Program-made: the position numbers and the translations under genes
Notes under the pieces: generated by a model
The model's input: only the letters and a program-made list of their open reading frames with translations
Told to the model about the DNA's origin: nothing
Database searches by the model: none
Assembly: GCA_025993795.1 (NCBI GenBank)
Contig: JAMQHL010000031.1
Coordinates: 1-64,000 of the forward strand
DNA length: 64,000 nt
Origin: Planctomycetota bacterium
GTDB taxonomy: Bacteria > Planctomycetota > UBA8742 > UBA2392
Reading direction: 5' to 3'
In this document: piece after piece, positions 26,069 through 36,500 of the stretch
How positions within the stretch are numbered: the first letter of the stretch is position 1
Layout of the letters: the number at the start of each line of letters is the position of its first letter

Positions 26069-28135
26069 TTATCTCTCCGCATCCATGATCTTGCCGTACT
26101 CGCGGTTGGCCAGGGCTTGCTGGTAGTGACGGTAACACTCGTCTTTGTGGATGCTGACCACGTGGATGTTCAAGCGCTTGAACGCGTTGGCGCGGTGCAC
26201 TTCTTCGAGTATCCCGATGCTGGTGGGCTCACCGTCGCTGAGCAGCACGATCGTGTCCGCGTCAGCCTTCTCGACAATGCTCAAGAGCGCCGACTTGATA
26301 TCGGTCCCGCCCTGGGCGTCCGTGCTCAGCATCCAGTTGATCAGCCTGCGTCGCTCTTCCAGCCCGTTGGTGATGCGGTCACTGTGCATCTGTTCGGTGT
26401 TGAACAGTGTAATGCCGACGCGTGCTGACTGGCTCATGGCATCTACGCAGGCGTGCAGCTCCGCAGCGGCAACATAAAAACGCGGCAGAAAGCCATCTCG
26501 CACCAGCTTGTTCACCTCGGGACGGCGCTTGAGAATGTCGGCCTTGCGGTCGGGAAAGTCCTGCCGTTGGGGCTCCCGCGCCACGGGCAGGACCATGCTC
26601 ACGCTGCGGTCCACAGCAAACTGCACATTGGCGCTGTCAATCTCAAGACCATAGAACGTGGCCGCTGTTTTCTGCTTCAGGTGCTGGTAAGGCACGCCGC
26701 GCAGGCTGTCGAGCTTGCGCGGCTGAATGCTGGGTTCACCGCCGACAACTTCTTCCCATTTCGTCAGCAGGTCCCCGTGGTCAACGCCCGTCAGGTCCAC
26801 CAGCAGCGCAATCGCCTCGGCAAAGATGCGCCCTTCGGCGCTGCGACGGGCCAGTTCAAACACAGGCTTCAGGCACCCGCTGGGCCGCAGGCGCAGCAGG
26901 CAATCCAGCGCGGCGCTGACGACCCACCAGTGAATGTCGTCCAGCAATTCAATCGCCCGCCCAGCGTGTTCATTCATGCCAAGCTGCCCAGCCGCAAGCA
27001 CCGCTGCGGCGCGCCGCAACGGGGTCTCACTACTGATCCAGGCAACGACGCGGGCCTTGGCGAGGTCGGGGCATGCGCCGGTCGATGTACAGGCCAGCAG
27101 GGCATGGGATGCAATGTTGTCATCGTCTGATGCCAGTTTGAGCGTCAGCTTCTCGGATGCTGCCTTCAGCTCTTCGCCCTCGTACCTGGCTGGCAGTCGC
27201 TGGATTGTTCGCAGGCCGTGAATCACCTTCTGGGTGTCGTCGTCGTCAAGCCATCGCGCCGCACCACTGAACGGGGCACCACCGCGGTTGACCGAAACGA
27301 TCCACCACCCGATCTCGATATCAAACACGCGGTTCAGCGCAGCCGCATCGGCAAGCACCGCAGTGTGCGACTCAATCAACGTCAGGCGCGCCAGCAGGCT
27401 GCCGAAATAGTGCGGTCGCGAGCTTGCGCTTCGTGTCTTGCGCGCATGCTCAAGTACCGCCTTCAGCGCGTCGGTCTCAAGCTCAGTCCCGACCGCAAAG
27501 TGCGCGGCCCGGGCCGCGTCCTCCACGCCTGCGGTCGCCGCAAGTCCTGCAATTCCGCGTTTGTCGCCCGCAGCCAGCAGGCGCGCGCAGGCCGCAGCCC
27601 GCGCACCCGGGAACTTCGCTTTCTGTGATGCCATTTCCAGCACCGCCCACCCGGCGTCAGTTGCGGCGTCGGCGCAGGCATGCACTGCGGCCTCGGCGCT
27701 GGCGTCGTCTTCCAGCGCCAGTTTCTCGAGCGACTTGAACGGGGTCTGCGCGCCATAGCCCCCCAGCCACCGCACGCACGCGGCCCGGCGCGCGGGTGTC
27801 TTGGCCTTGTTGAAGGCCTTGACCAGCTCCTTGTGATCGTCGGGGTCGCCGTGCTGGACCACCGCTTTGGCAGCCCAGCTTGCAACATCATCGTCGGCTT
27901 CGTCGTTGACCGCATCGACGAGGAACTTGGTCACGGTGTTTTCGGGCCATTTCGACAGCGCCAGGATCAGCCGGTACTTGTCGGCCTTGGTTGCCGCTTT
28001 CCAGTCTTTCTTTGCCTCGCGCAGCTTCTCTCTGGCGGGTTTGGCGTCGTCGCCCTTGAGCTTTTGCGCATCTGTGGGGATACCCAAGCCGAACGCGGCC
28101 AATCCCACCAGAACGCACATCGTCAGTGAACGCAT
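26069..28135 (-). CDS. Secreted HEAT-repeat protein with C-terminal VWA domain
   Basis: A 688-residue protein. The signal peptide is MRSLTMCVLVGLAAFGLGIP with cleavage near residue 23. Residues about 40-480 are a helical HEAT/ARM-like solenoid. The last 200 residues hold a von Willebrand A domain with the metal-site motif DxSxS (VDRSVSM) and the late strand VLLSDGEPT. A cysteine-bearing region (ALHACVDAMSQ) follows the first. Such proteins are common in planctomycetes and are thought to mediate extracytoplasmic protein contacts. It diverges from the DUF1549-DUF1501 pair with a 184-base shared promoter region, so it may be related to that secreted system. Confidence 0.85.
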   Translation of the reverse strand: MRSLTMCVLVGLAAFGLGIPTDAQKLKGDDAKPAREKLREAKKDWKAATKADKYRLILALSKWPENTVTKFLVDAVNDEADDDVASWAAKAVVQHGDPDDHKELVKAFNKAKTPARRAACVRWLGGYGAQTPFKSLEKLALEDDASAEAAVHACADAATDAGWAVLEMASQKAKFPGARAAACARLLAAGDKRGIAGLAATAGVEDAARAAHFAVGTELETDALKAVLEHARKTRSASSRPHYFGSLLARLTLIESHTAVLADAAALNRVFDIEIGWWIVSVNRGGAPFSGAARWLDDDDTQKVIHGLRTIQRLPARYEGEELKAASEKLTLKLASDDDNIASHALLACTSTGACPDLAKARVVAWISSETPLRRAAAVLAAGQLGMNEHAGRAIELLDDIHWWVVSAALDCLLRLRPSGCLKPVFELARRSAEGRIFAEAIALLVDLTGVDHGDLLTKWEEVVGGEPSIQPRKLDSLRGVPYQHLKQKTAATFYGLEIDSANVQFAVDRSVSMVLPVAREPQRQDFPDRKADILKRRPEVNKLVRDGFLPRFYVAAAELHACVDAMSQSARVGITLFNTEQMHSDRITNGLEERRRLINWMLSTDAQGGTDIKSALLSIVEKADADTIVLLSDGEPTSIGILEEVHRANAFKRLNIHVVSIHKDECYRHYQQALANREYGKIMDAER

Positions 28136-28319
28136 ACTTGACTCCGGCCCTTGAGTGGAACGGTTTTTCAGCGGATTACCAGTCAATTAAGCGGATTGCG
28201 GATTCGGGATGTCCCAAGTCCGGCCTATCATATTCGGCTAATTGTTTGAAGTTTCAATGAAATCGGGCCCCATACTGAGCTATCCTGAGCCTCGCAATCC
28301 CCTTCTGACGGAGGACGCT

Positions 28320-30008
28320 ATGCTGCGCCGGGCTCCAGTTCTGTTGCTGCTTGCTTTGCTGACTGTGGCCTGTCTGGTTGCTGCCGCATATGGAGTCAAG
28401 GCTGACGAGCCCGCAGGGCGCGACACGACTCCGCAACTCGGCAAAGACTGGCGCCAGTTGCGCGACTCAATGGACGCGGCCTACGAGGCACTGCAGGCCG
28501 ACGCGGGCGTCAAGCCCAACCCGATCGCCGACGACAGCGTGTTTCTCCGTCGCGTCTATCTTGATCTAACCGGCGCTCCGCCATCCATCGCAGAAATCAA
28601 CGAGTTCGCGCCGGGCCGGCGCGATGCAAATGGCCTCAAGGGCCAGGAGAAGCGCGAAGCCATCGTTGACAAACTGCTCGCGAGCCCTGAGTTCGCCGAG
28701 CACATGGCGACCTGGTGGAGGGTCGTGCTGGCTGAGCGTCAGGGCGACGGCATTTACCAGACCTATCTTCAACGCTACCTGTCCGAGGCATTCGCCGCCA
28801 ACAGGCCCTGGAACCAGATGGCCCATGAAATGCTGGCTGCCACCGGCAAGACGCCCGACAATCCTGCCCTGGGGTTTCTGCTGACCTTTGAGAACGACAA
28901 GCCGGCCATGGCTGGGCAAGTCAGCAAGGTCTTCCTGGGGCGGCAGATCCAGTGTGCAGAGTGCCACGACCACCCCTACGAGGCGTGGTCGATGGACGAC
29001 TTCGAGAGCTACGCCGCGTTCTTCCGGTTGTTCAGTACCGGCGCAAAGGGTGATGGGGCTGATCGCTACTGGTTCAGCAACGACCAGGCGATCAAGAACG
29101 ATGTTGACGTGCGCAACCGCCTGCGCCTGAAGGGCAAGTACAAGCTGCCGCGTTTTCTGGGCGACAAGGATTGGCAGTACGACTCCGGCAAGACCATCCG
29201 CGAATCGCTGGCTGACTGGATCACCAACCCTGAGAACCCTTGGTTCCGTGAGATGACGGTCAATCGCTACCTTGACTACTTCATGGGCGTCGGGTTCGTG
29301 AACCCCGTCGACGACTTCAACAGCATGAACGAACCCGCGCTGCCCGTCGTCATGGAAGTCATGGGCAAAGACTTCGCTGCCAGCGGGTTCGACATCCGCT
29401 ACCTGATTCGCGCCATCGTCACCAGCAAGATGTACCAGCGCGCCGTTGACCCCAACCGCACCAACCGCCAGGACCGCGTTTACTACAGTCGCAACTTCGT
29501 GCGCTCCCTGACGCCGGAAATGGTGGAGCGCAGCATCCTGAAGGTTACCGGCATTGATCGCCTGAATCCGCACCTTCCGGTTCCGAACGTCGCCGACGAC
29601 AAGCTCAGCGCCGACGAGAAGAAGGCCAAGCAGATCCGCGACTGGATCAGCGGCTACAAAGCCAGCCTGCGCCTGCTGATCCGCAACGCGTGGGGTGGCG
29701 ACCCCGTGGTCAAAGATGTGGACGAACACGACGGCAACATTTTGCAGGCGCTGATGTTCATGAACGCTGACCTCTTGCCTGGGCACCTGAACAACTCGCT
29801 GAAAGATATTCTGGCGAAGTACCCGCACCCAAAGGACAAAATCAAGCGCGCCACCGCCATCTTCATGACCGTGCTTGGCCGCGAGCCGGACACCCGCGAC
29901 AAGCAGATCCTCAACGGCACGTTCGCCAACTGGAAGGGCGGCGACGAGGTCTATGAAGACCTTTTCATCGCCCTGATGAACACCACCGAGTTCGTGAACC
30001 GGCATTGA
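28320..30008 (+). CDS. DUF1549/DUF1553 secreted protein (planctomycete type)
   Basis: A 562-residue protein with a signal peptide (MLRRAPVLLLLALLTVACLV), a DUF1549 domain (VFLRRVYLDLTGAPPS, then KREAIVDKLLASPEF), the signature IQCAECHDHPYEAWSMDDFE with a CxxCHxHP centre, and a DUF1553 end (TVNRYLDYFMGVGFVNPVDD). The CxxCH could bind haem, although in this family the role is not proven. It precedes and is probably co-transcribed with the DUF1501 gene; this pair is a hallmark of Planctomycetes and Verrucomicrobia. The ATG at 28320 follows GGAGGACG. Function unknown. Confidence 0.92.
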   Translation: MLRRAPVLLLLALLTVACLVAAAYGVKADEPAGRDTTPQLGKDWRQLRDSMDAAYEALQADAGVKPNPIADDSVFLRRVYLDLTGAPPSIAEINEFAPGRRDANGLKGQEKREAIVDKLLASPEFAEHMATWWRVVLAERQGDGIYQTYLQRYLSEAFAANRPWNQMAHEMLAATGKTPDNPALGFLLTFENDKPAMAGQVSKVFLGRQIQCAECHDHPYEAWSMDDFESYAAFFRLFSTGAKGDGADRYWFSNDQAIKNDVDVRNRLRLKGKYKLPRFLGDKDWQYDSGKTIRESLADWITNPENPWFREMTVNRYLDYFMGVGFVNPVDDFNSMNEPALPVVMEVMGKDFAASGFDIRYLIRAIVTSKMYQRAVDPNRTNRQDRVYYSRNFVRSLTPEMVERSILKVTGIDRLNPHLPVPNVADDKLSADEKKAKQIRDWISGYKASLRLLIRNAWGGDPVVKDVDEHDGNILQALMFMNADLLPGHLNNSLKDILAKYPHPKDKIKRATAIFMTVLGREPDTRDKQILNGTFANWKGGDEVYEDLFIALMNTTEFVNRH

Positions 30009-30026
30009 CGCCGGGGCGATTTCGCG

Positions 30027-30050
30027 AATCCCCGGCTGTAACCGGGGGTT
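30027..30050. repeat. REP-like palindrome
   Basis: aatccccgg, loop ctgtaa, ccgggggtt with one G-T pair, between the DUF1549 and DUF1501 genes. It has no T-run. The text ccccggctgt also occurs before the hairpin at 374, which suggests one repeat family. Confidence 0.45.
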
Positions 30051-30115
30051 ACATGAAACCGAAACTGTCGAAGTTGCAACTATCTGCTACTGGCAGGCTC
30101 ATACCGGAGAGATAC

Positions 30116-31405
30116 ATGACCGAGTTCCTCGTCAATCGCCGCGACTTCCTGCGCACCAGCGCTGCCGCCGGCGGCATCATCGCCACGAGCAGTTTTCTCG
30201 GCAGCACTCTGTCCGCGCAGGAGGCCACCCGCGCCCGCAACAGCAAGATCAAGGGCGTGATCCTGATGTACATGGAGGGCGGGCCAAGCCAGCTTGAAAC
30301 CTTCGACCCCAAACCGGGCTCCAAGAACGGCGGCCCCACCAAGGCAATCGAGACGGAAGTGCCCGGCTTCACCCCTGCCGAAAGCCTGCCGCTCTTGGCC
30401 AAGAAGGCGAAGGACCTGCTGCTGATCAAGAGCATGGCCACCCGCGAGGGCAACCACTCACGCGGCGCGTACCTGATGCGCACCGGCTTTGCGCCCAACC
30501 CGACGATCAAGCACCCGAGCCTGGGCAGCATGGTGGCGCACCAGCTGGGCAACCCGAACTTTGAATTGCCCAACTTCGTCAAGTTGCGCGGCTCTCCGTT
30601 TCCGGCGGGCTATCTGGGCGTTGACTACAACCCCTTCGTGATCAGCCGTCCCGGCGCCAAGATCGAGAACCTTGACTACGCCAAAGGTGTAGACAAAGAG
30701 CGCATGGAACGACGCATGAAGCTGGTCAAAGAGATGGAGAAAGACTTCGCCAAAGAACGTGGCGAAGACGCGGTGCAGGCCCACAAAGCCATGTACGAAA
30801 AGGCCCGCCGCCTGATGGATAGCCCGCTGCGCAAGAAGTTCTACCTGGATGACGAACCCACCGAAGTGCGCAAGGCCTATGGCGAAGGCGCTTTCGCGGA
30901 TTCATTGATCATCGCCCGCCGCCTGATCGAGACCGGCGTGCCAGCCGTGGAAGTCGTGCTGGGCGGATGGGACACCCACGACGACAATTTCAAGCGCGTG
31001 GCCGACCTATGCAAGTCGATGGATCAGCCATGGGCGGCGCTGATCGACGACCTGAAGAAGCGCGGAATGTACGACAGCACGCTGCTGGTCTGGATGGGTG
31101 AATTCGGGCGCACGCCGCGCATCAGCCCCACCGACGGCCGCGACCACTGGCCCAGCAACTTCTGCGTGGTACTGGGCGGAGGTGGCGTGAAGTCCGGCCA
31201 AGTCATCGGCGAAACGCCCGAAGACGGCATGACCCGCGGCGCCAAGGGCGAGGAGCTGCTCAAGGACCCGATCGCGCCAGACCGGCTTTACCGCACGCTC
31301 GGCACCATGATGGATTGGGACATGGCCCGCGAGTTCCAGGCCGGCAACCGCCCCATGTGGCTGACCGACAAAGCCGTTCAACCGGTAGAGAAGATCTATA
31401 AGTAG
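30116..31405 (+). CDS. DUF1501 (sulfatase-like) Tat-secreted protein
   Basis: A 429-residue protein starting with a twin-arginine type signal (NRRDFLRTSAAAGG), so it is likely exported folded, followed by the DUF1501 fold, a member of the alkaline phosphatase/sulfatase-like superfamily. Landmarks: MYMEGGPSQLETFDPKPG, GWDTHDDNF, LLVWMGEFGRTPRI and GRDHWPSNF. The catalytic sulfatase Cys/Ser motif is not evident. The ATG at 30116 has GGAGAG upstream. It is the second gene of the DUF1549-DUF1501 pair and ends at a strong terminator shared with convergent recQ. Confidence 0.93.
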   Translation: MTEFLVNRRDFLRTSAAAGGIIATSSFLGSTLSAQEATRARNSKIKGVILMYMEGGPSQLETFDPKPGSKNGGPTKAIETEVPGFTPAESLPLLAKKAKDLLLIKSMATREGNHSRGAYLMRTGFAPNPTIKHPSLGSMVAHQLGNPNFELPNFVKLRGSPFPAGYLGVDYNPFVISRPGAKIENLDYAKGVDKERMERRMKLVKEMEKDFAKERGEDAVQAHKAMYEKARRLMDSPLRKKFYLDDEPTEVRKAYGEGAFADSLIIARRLIETGVPAVEVVLGGWDTHDDNFKRVADLCKSMDQPWAALIDDLKKRGMYDSTLLVWMGEFGRTPRISPTDGRDHWPSNFCVVLGGGGVKSGQVIGETPEDGMTRGAKGEELLKDPIAPDRLYRTLGTMMDWDMAREFQAGNRPMWLTDKAVQPVEKIYK

Positions 31406-31421
31406 CAAGGACGAACGCAAG

Positions 31422-31450
31422 AAATCCCGGCCCCCCTGGGCCGGGATTTT
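31422..31450. terminator. Bidirectional rho-independent terminator
   Basis: aaatcccggccc (31422-31433) pairs perfectly with gggccgggattt (31438-31449) around ccct, with T and A tracts at either side. It sits between the convergent DUF1501 and recQ genes, one base from the recQ stop, and can serve both. Confidence 0.9.
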
Positions 31451-33460
31451 CTATGGCCCGCGCAGCGCGTGCAGGATGCCCGCGCCATAAGCCTCCAGCT
31501 TCTGTGGCCCGATGCCGGGCACTCTCAATAGCTGGTCTTCGGTTGCCGGCTTGTCCCGCGCGATTGCGTTGAGTGTCTTGTTACTCAGTACGCGAAAGGC
31601 CTGCACGCCCTCTGACTTTGCCTGCGTCAACCGCCACTCTTTCAGCGCTCTCACAATCTCGACGTCGGGTTCTTCCAGCGACTCGGCCTGCATGATCGCC
31701 TGCTTTGCCGACTTCTGCCGCGCCTTCCGGGCCGGCTTCTCGGCTGGCACGGCGGGCTCGTCGTCCGGCAGGTTCACCCAGTGGGCGGCTTGAATGCCTT
31801 CGGCCTTGGCTTCGCGCGTCAGAAACGCGCGCTCGAAGTTGATCAGCTTGCCGTCTTTCTCAAAGGCATCCGGTTGCATGTGGAGCGCACCTGCGGCGGC
31901 CAGCCCGCCCAGCAGCTCGCGAAACCGCCGAATGTCGAGTTCGCCTTCACGCAGTGCGCTTTCATGAAGTTGCTTGGGTGTGCGCCCGTCACGCTCTTGC
32001 AGCGCGCCGATGATGCGGCACAGCAGATCGTGTTCCCGCGGCGAAGGCTTGCGAAAGCGCTTAATCACGCATTCCTGCGGCGCGCAGACATCGCAGATGC
32101 CGCACGGCCGCGTGTCCTGTTCGCCGAAGTGCGCCACCAGCGCGTCCATGCGGCAGTCGCGGCCGTCGGCAAACGCGTACACCGCATCCATCTGCTCGCG
32201 CCTGTGCGAGACGCGGGCGGCGTATCCGGGCCGCCAGTCGGCAGCACCGCGGGCTGCTCGTCCGTCGGTGTCGATGCTCGCGCCGCCCAGCGCCATCAGT
32301 CGCTCAAGATGCTTCGACGCATCCTGCTCACTCAGGTCAAGGTCGGCAGCGATCTCTTCAATGCTGCCGCTGCGACCGCCCAGGGCGCGCCAGACTCGCT
32401 CGAGCTCAGCCTGCGGCGGGTAGTCCCGATCCAGGAAGAACTCGTGCAGCCGTCGGTCGGCCCATCCATACAACAGGATTGCGCGCGATGGCTTGCCGTC
32501 GCGACCAGCGCGGCCGATTTCCTGGTAGTAGCCCTCGACGGTCGCCGGCAGTGCGGTGTGAATCACTGTGCGCACGTCGGCTTTGTCGATGCCCATACCG
32601 AACGCGATGGTCGCGACGATCACCTGCACATCGCCGGATTGAAACGCCGCCTGCGCCCGGTCGCGCGCTGACGCGTCAAGACCCGCGTGATAGGCCATGC
32701 AAGGCAGCTGGTCCGCAAGCTTGCCGGCCAGTGCGTCGCACTCTTTGCGCGAGGGTACATAGACGATCGCAGGCAGCGCCGTCGGCCCGCCCAGTATCTC
32801 TATCACTTTCGCGGCGCGCGCGCTGGGTTTCAGGTCAACGCACTCAACGGCAAGGTTATCGCGCCGAAAACCATGAATCAGGCGCTGCGCGCCCTGCAAG
32901 CCGAGCTGCTCGCAGATGTCCCGCTGCACCATCGGTGTGGCTGTGGCGGTCATGGCAATCACAGGCGCGGGCCTCAGCGCCGGCAGCCGCTCGCCCAGCA
33001 GCCGGTAGTCCGGACGAAAGTCGTGGCCCCACTCGCTGATACAGTGTGCTTCGTCCACGGCAATCAGGCCGGGCTTGCGGCGCGCAAGCCACTCGACGAA
33101 TCCGGGCACGCGCAGGCGCTCTGGTGCGATGAAAAGAAAGTCGAGCTTGCCGGATTCCCAGTCGTAGCAGACGTCGCGGGACTCGGGCTTGGGACGGCCT
33201 GAGTGGATGCGCGCGGCGTTGAAGCCCTGGGCGCAGAGCTTGGCGACCTGGTCTTCCATGAGCGAAATCAGCGGCGAGATGACCAGCGCCGACCCGCCCC
33301 GCGCAATCGCCGGAAGCTGGTAACAAAGCGACTTGCCCGCGCCGGTAGGCATCACCAGCAAAGCCGACTCGCCCGAAGCCAGCAACGAACAAGCCTCAGC
33401 CTGATGCGGCCGAAAAGCCGGAAACCCGAATCGCTGCCGCAGAATCGCCGATAAATCCAT
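31451..33460 (-). CDS. recQ: ATP-dependent DNA helicase RecQ
   Basis: A 669-residue 3'-5' helicase that works in recombination and repair. Walker A is MPTGAGKS at 37-44, the DEAH box with aromatic loop is VDEAHCISEWGHDFRPDY, then QVIVATIAFGMGIDKADVR and YYQEIGRAGRDG. The zinc site of the RQC region is intact (DCRMDALVAHFGE, CGICDVC). A shortened RQC and an Arg/Lys-rich linker lead to a C-terminal HRDC domain ending EDQLLRVPGIGPQKLEAYG. The ATG at 33460 matches the family start; ATG 33472 is possible. Confidence 0.96.
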   Translation of the reverse strand: MDLSAILRQRFGFPAFRPHQAEACSLLASGESALLVMPTGAGKSLCYQLPAIARGGSALVISPLISLMEDQVAKLCAQGFNAARIHSGRPKPESRDVCYDWESGKLDFLFIAPERLRVPGFVEWLARRKPGLIAVDEAHCISEWGHDFRPDYRLLGERLPALRPAPVIAMTATATPMVQRDICEQLGLQGAQRLIHGFRRDNLAVECVDLKPSARAAKVIEILGGPTALPAIVYVPSRKECDALAGKLADQLPCMAYHAGLDASARDRAQAAFQSGDVQVIVATIAFGMGIDKADVRTVIHTALPATVEGYYQEIGRAGRDGKPSRAILLYGWADRRLHEFFLDRDYPPQAELERVWRALGGRSGSIEEIAADLDLSEQDASKHLERLMALGGASIDTDGRAARGAADWRPGYAARVSHRREQMDAVYAFADGRDCRMDALVAHFGEQDTRPCGICDVCAPQECVIKRFRKPSPREHDLLCRIIGALQERDGRTPKQLHESALREGELDIRRFRELLGGLAAAGALHMQPDAFEKDGKLINFERAFLTREAKAEGIQAAHWVNLPDDEPAVPAEKPARKARQKSAKQAIMQAESLEEPDVEIVRALKEWRLTQAKSEGVQAFRVLSNKTLNAIARDKPATEDQLLRVPGIGPQKLEAYGAGILHALRGP

Positions 33461-33511
33461 GAGCGGCAGCATAGGCGCATCAACGATCACTGCGAACGAA
33501 CTTCACCGAAG

Positions 33512-36500
33512 TTACATGTTGCGGCGGTATTGGCCGCCTACTTCGTACAGGGCCTGGCTGATCTGGCCCAGGCTGCAATGTCTGACGGTCTGCATCAGTT
33601 CGTCGAAGATGTTCTGGCTGGACAGCGCCGTGCGTTTCAGACGCTCCAGGGCCTGTAGCGCGCCCGGTTCGTGCTGCTTCTGGAACTTGCGCAGTCTTTC
33701 GATGCAGGCTTGTTTCTCGGTTTGCGTGGCGCGTGCCAGCTCGACTTTCGCTTCGTGTCCGGGCGGGTGCGGGTTCAGGTAGCTGTTCACGCCCACAATC
33801 GGCAGCTCGCCGCTGTGCTTGAGCTGCTCGTAGTACATGCTTTCTTCCTGAATTTTTCCGCGCTGGTACTGCGTTTCCATGGCGCCCAGCACGCCGCCGC
33901 GCTCGGTGATGCGGTCAAACTCGGTCAGCACGGCTTCTTCGACCAGGTCGGTCAGTTCTTCAATCACGAAGCTGCCCTGGATCGGGTTTTCGTTGCGCGT
34001 CAGGCCCAGTTCCTTGTTGATGATCAACTGGATCGCCAGTGCCCTGCGCACGCTGTTGTCTGTGGGCGTCGTGATCGCTTCGTCGAACGCGTTGGTATGC
34101 AGGCTGTTGCAGTTGTCGCAGATCGCGTACAGCGCCTGCAGTGTGGTGCGAATATCGTTGAAGTCGATTTCCATCGCGTGCAGCGAGCGCCCGCTGGTCT
34201 GGATGTGGTACTTCAACATCTGGCTGCGCTCGTTGGCGCCGTAAAGGCGCTTCATGGCCACAGCCCAGATGCGGCGGGCGACGCGGCCGATCACGCTGTA
34301 CTCTGCGTCGACGCCGTTGCTGAAGAAAAAGCTCAGGTTGGGCGCGAAGTCGTTCACATCCATGCCGCGCGCGCGATATGCCTCGACGTACGTAAACCCG
34401 TTTGCCAGCGTAAACGCAAGCTGCGTAATCGGATTGGCGCCGGCTTCGGCGATGTGATAGCCGCTGATGCTGACGCTGTAGTAATTGCGGACGTTGTGCT
34501 CAATGAACCACTGCTGCACGTCGCCCATCATTTTCAGCGCGAACTCAATGCTGAATATGCAGGTGTTCTGGGCCTGGTCCTCTTTCAGAATGTCGGCCTG
34601 CACGGTTCCGCGCACGGTACTGACGGTCTCGGCGGCGATCCTGTCGAACTCGGCATCGGTCAGCAGCGCGCGGATCTGCGACCAGTCCTGGTCAAAGCAG
34701 CGCGGGTCCTGCCACGCCGACTCGAGTGGATCACGCGTACCGACACTCTTTGGCACAAACAGCCGCGCGGGCGGGCGCTTTGCGGTCAGCTTGCCATTCT
34801 CCATCAGGTGCTTGCGGGCCTGCTGCCGGATCGCCGCATTGAAGAAGAAGGCCAGTATGATCGGCGCCGGCCCGTTGATCGTCATGCTGACGCTGTTGCT
34901 GGCGGCACACAGGTCAAAGCCGGCATACAGGATCTCGATCTCCTCAACGGTAAAGATCGCGACGCCGCTCTCGCCGACCTTGCCGTAGATGTCCGGGCGC
35001 TCGTGCGGGTCTTCGCCGTACAGCGTCACGCTGTCAAACGCCGTGCTCAGGCGCGCCGCTGGCTGGCCTTCGCTGACCAGGTGAAAGCGGCGGTTGGTGC
35101 GCTCGGCGGGGCCTTCGCCGGCGAACATGCGTGTCGGGTCTTCGCCGCTGCGCTTGTACGGGTAGACGCCCGCAGTGTACGGAAAGCCTCCCGGGACGTT
35201 TTCTTCAAGCAACCAGCAAAGCCGGTCACCCCAGTCACTGAACTTCGGCAGCGCAACCTTGGGCAGCTTCGTGCCGCTGAGCGTGGTGGTGAAGTTGGCG
35301 ACGCGAATTTCGCGGCCGCGCACTTCGTAGACGTTTTCCTCATCGGTATAGGAGTGAACAAGCGCGGGCCAGGACTTGAGTTCGCGCACACAGGCAGGGT
35401 CAAGCTCTGCCAGCAGGTCGTTGTAGCGCTCGCGCAGTGCGCGAGTCACGGGGTCATTACCTTCGTCGGCTTTCAGCGGCTCCAGCGGCGCGATCGACTT
35501 GTCGCCAAGCTCAACCAGCACGTGGTAGCAGGCGCCCAACTTGCCGGCAATGACCCGCTGCGCCTCTGACCAGCGGTGATGGCCGCGCACCGTTTCTGCC
35601 ACTTCGCTGAGATAGCGAGTGCGCTTGCCGGGTACCACGGTCTGCTGGGTCGGGCCGTCGGCATCACAGACCTGGGTAAAATAGCGCGTCGCAAGTGTTT
35701 CGCCGGTGATTTCAGAGAGTCGCTTCAGCAAATCGACATAAAGCCGGTTCACGCCCAGATCGTTAAACTGCGCAGCGATGGTCGGGTACACCGGCATCTG
35801 CTCGGGCTTCAGGTTGCTGGGCGCGCCCCGGTTGCGCCAGGCCTGCTTGCGAATATCCCGCAGTGCATCTTTGGCGCCGCGCCGCTCAAACTTGTTCAGC
35901 ACGACAAAGTCGGCGTAATCCAGCATCTCGATCTTTTCAAGCTGCGTTGCCGCACCGTACTCGCTGGTCATGACGTATAGGCTGCTGTCGACAAACCCGG
36001 TAATCACCCCGTCGGCCTGGCCGATGCCGCTGGTCTCGACGATGACAAGGTCGTAGCCAGCCGCCTTGCAGATGTCGATTGCCTCGTCCAGCGCGGCGCT
36101 GACTTCGGTGCTGGATTCGCGGGTTGCAAGGCTGCGCATGTACACACGGGTGTTATTCAGCGCGTTCATGCGGATGCGGTCGCCGAGCAATGCGCCACCG
36201 GTGCGCTTGCGAGTGGGGTCAATGCTGATGACAGCCACATGCTTGTCCGTGAAGTCGAGCAGGTAGCGACGCAGCAGCTCGTCCGTCAGGCTGGACTTGC
36301 CGGCGCCGCCAGTGCCGGTGACACCGATAACGGGGATCGCATGTTTCAGCGCGGCTTTGCGCTTGCTGATGGCCTGCTTGACGCGCTCGGCCTGGCCGGG
36401 CGGCGACTGGCCGTTGAGCTCGGCCAACGTGATCAGGCGCGCGACGCTGCCCTTGTGGGCCACATCAAAGCCCGTGATCTCGCCGTTGAGTGCATGTACG

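Noticed and set aside
28566-30005. 479-codon minus-strand frame across the DUF1549 gene
   Set aside because: The plus strand encodes DUF1549 motifs and a signal peptide; the reverse frame has no recognisable features.
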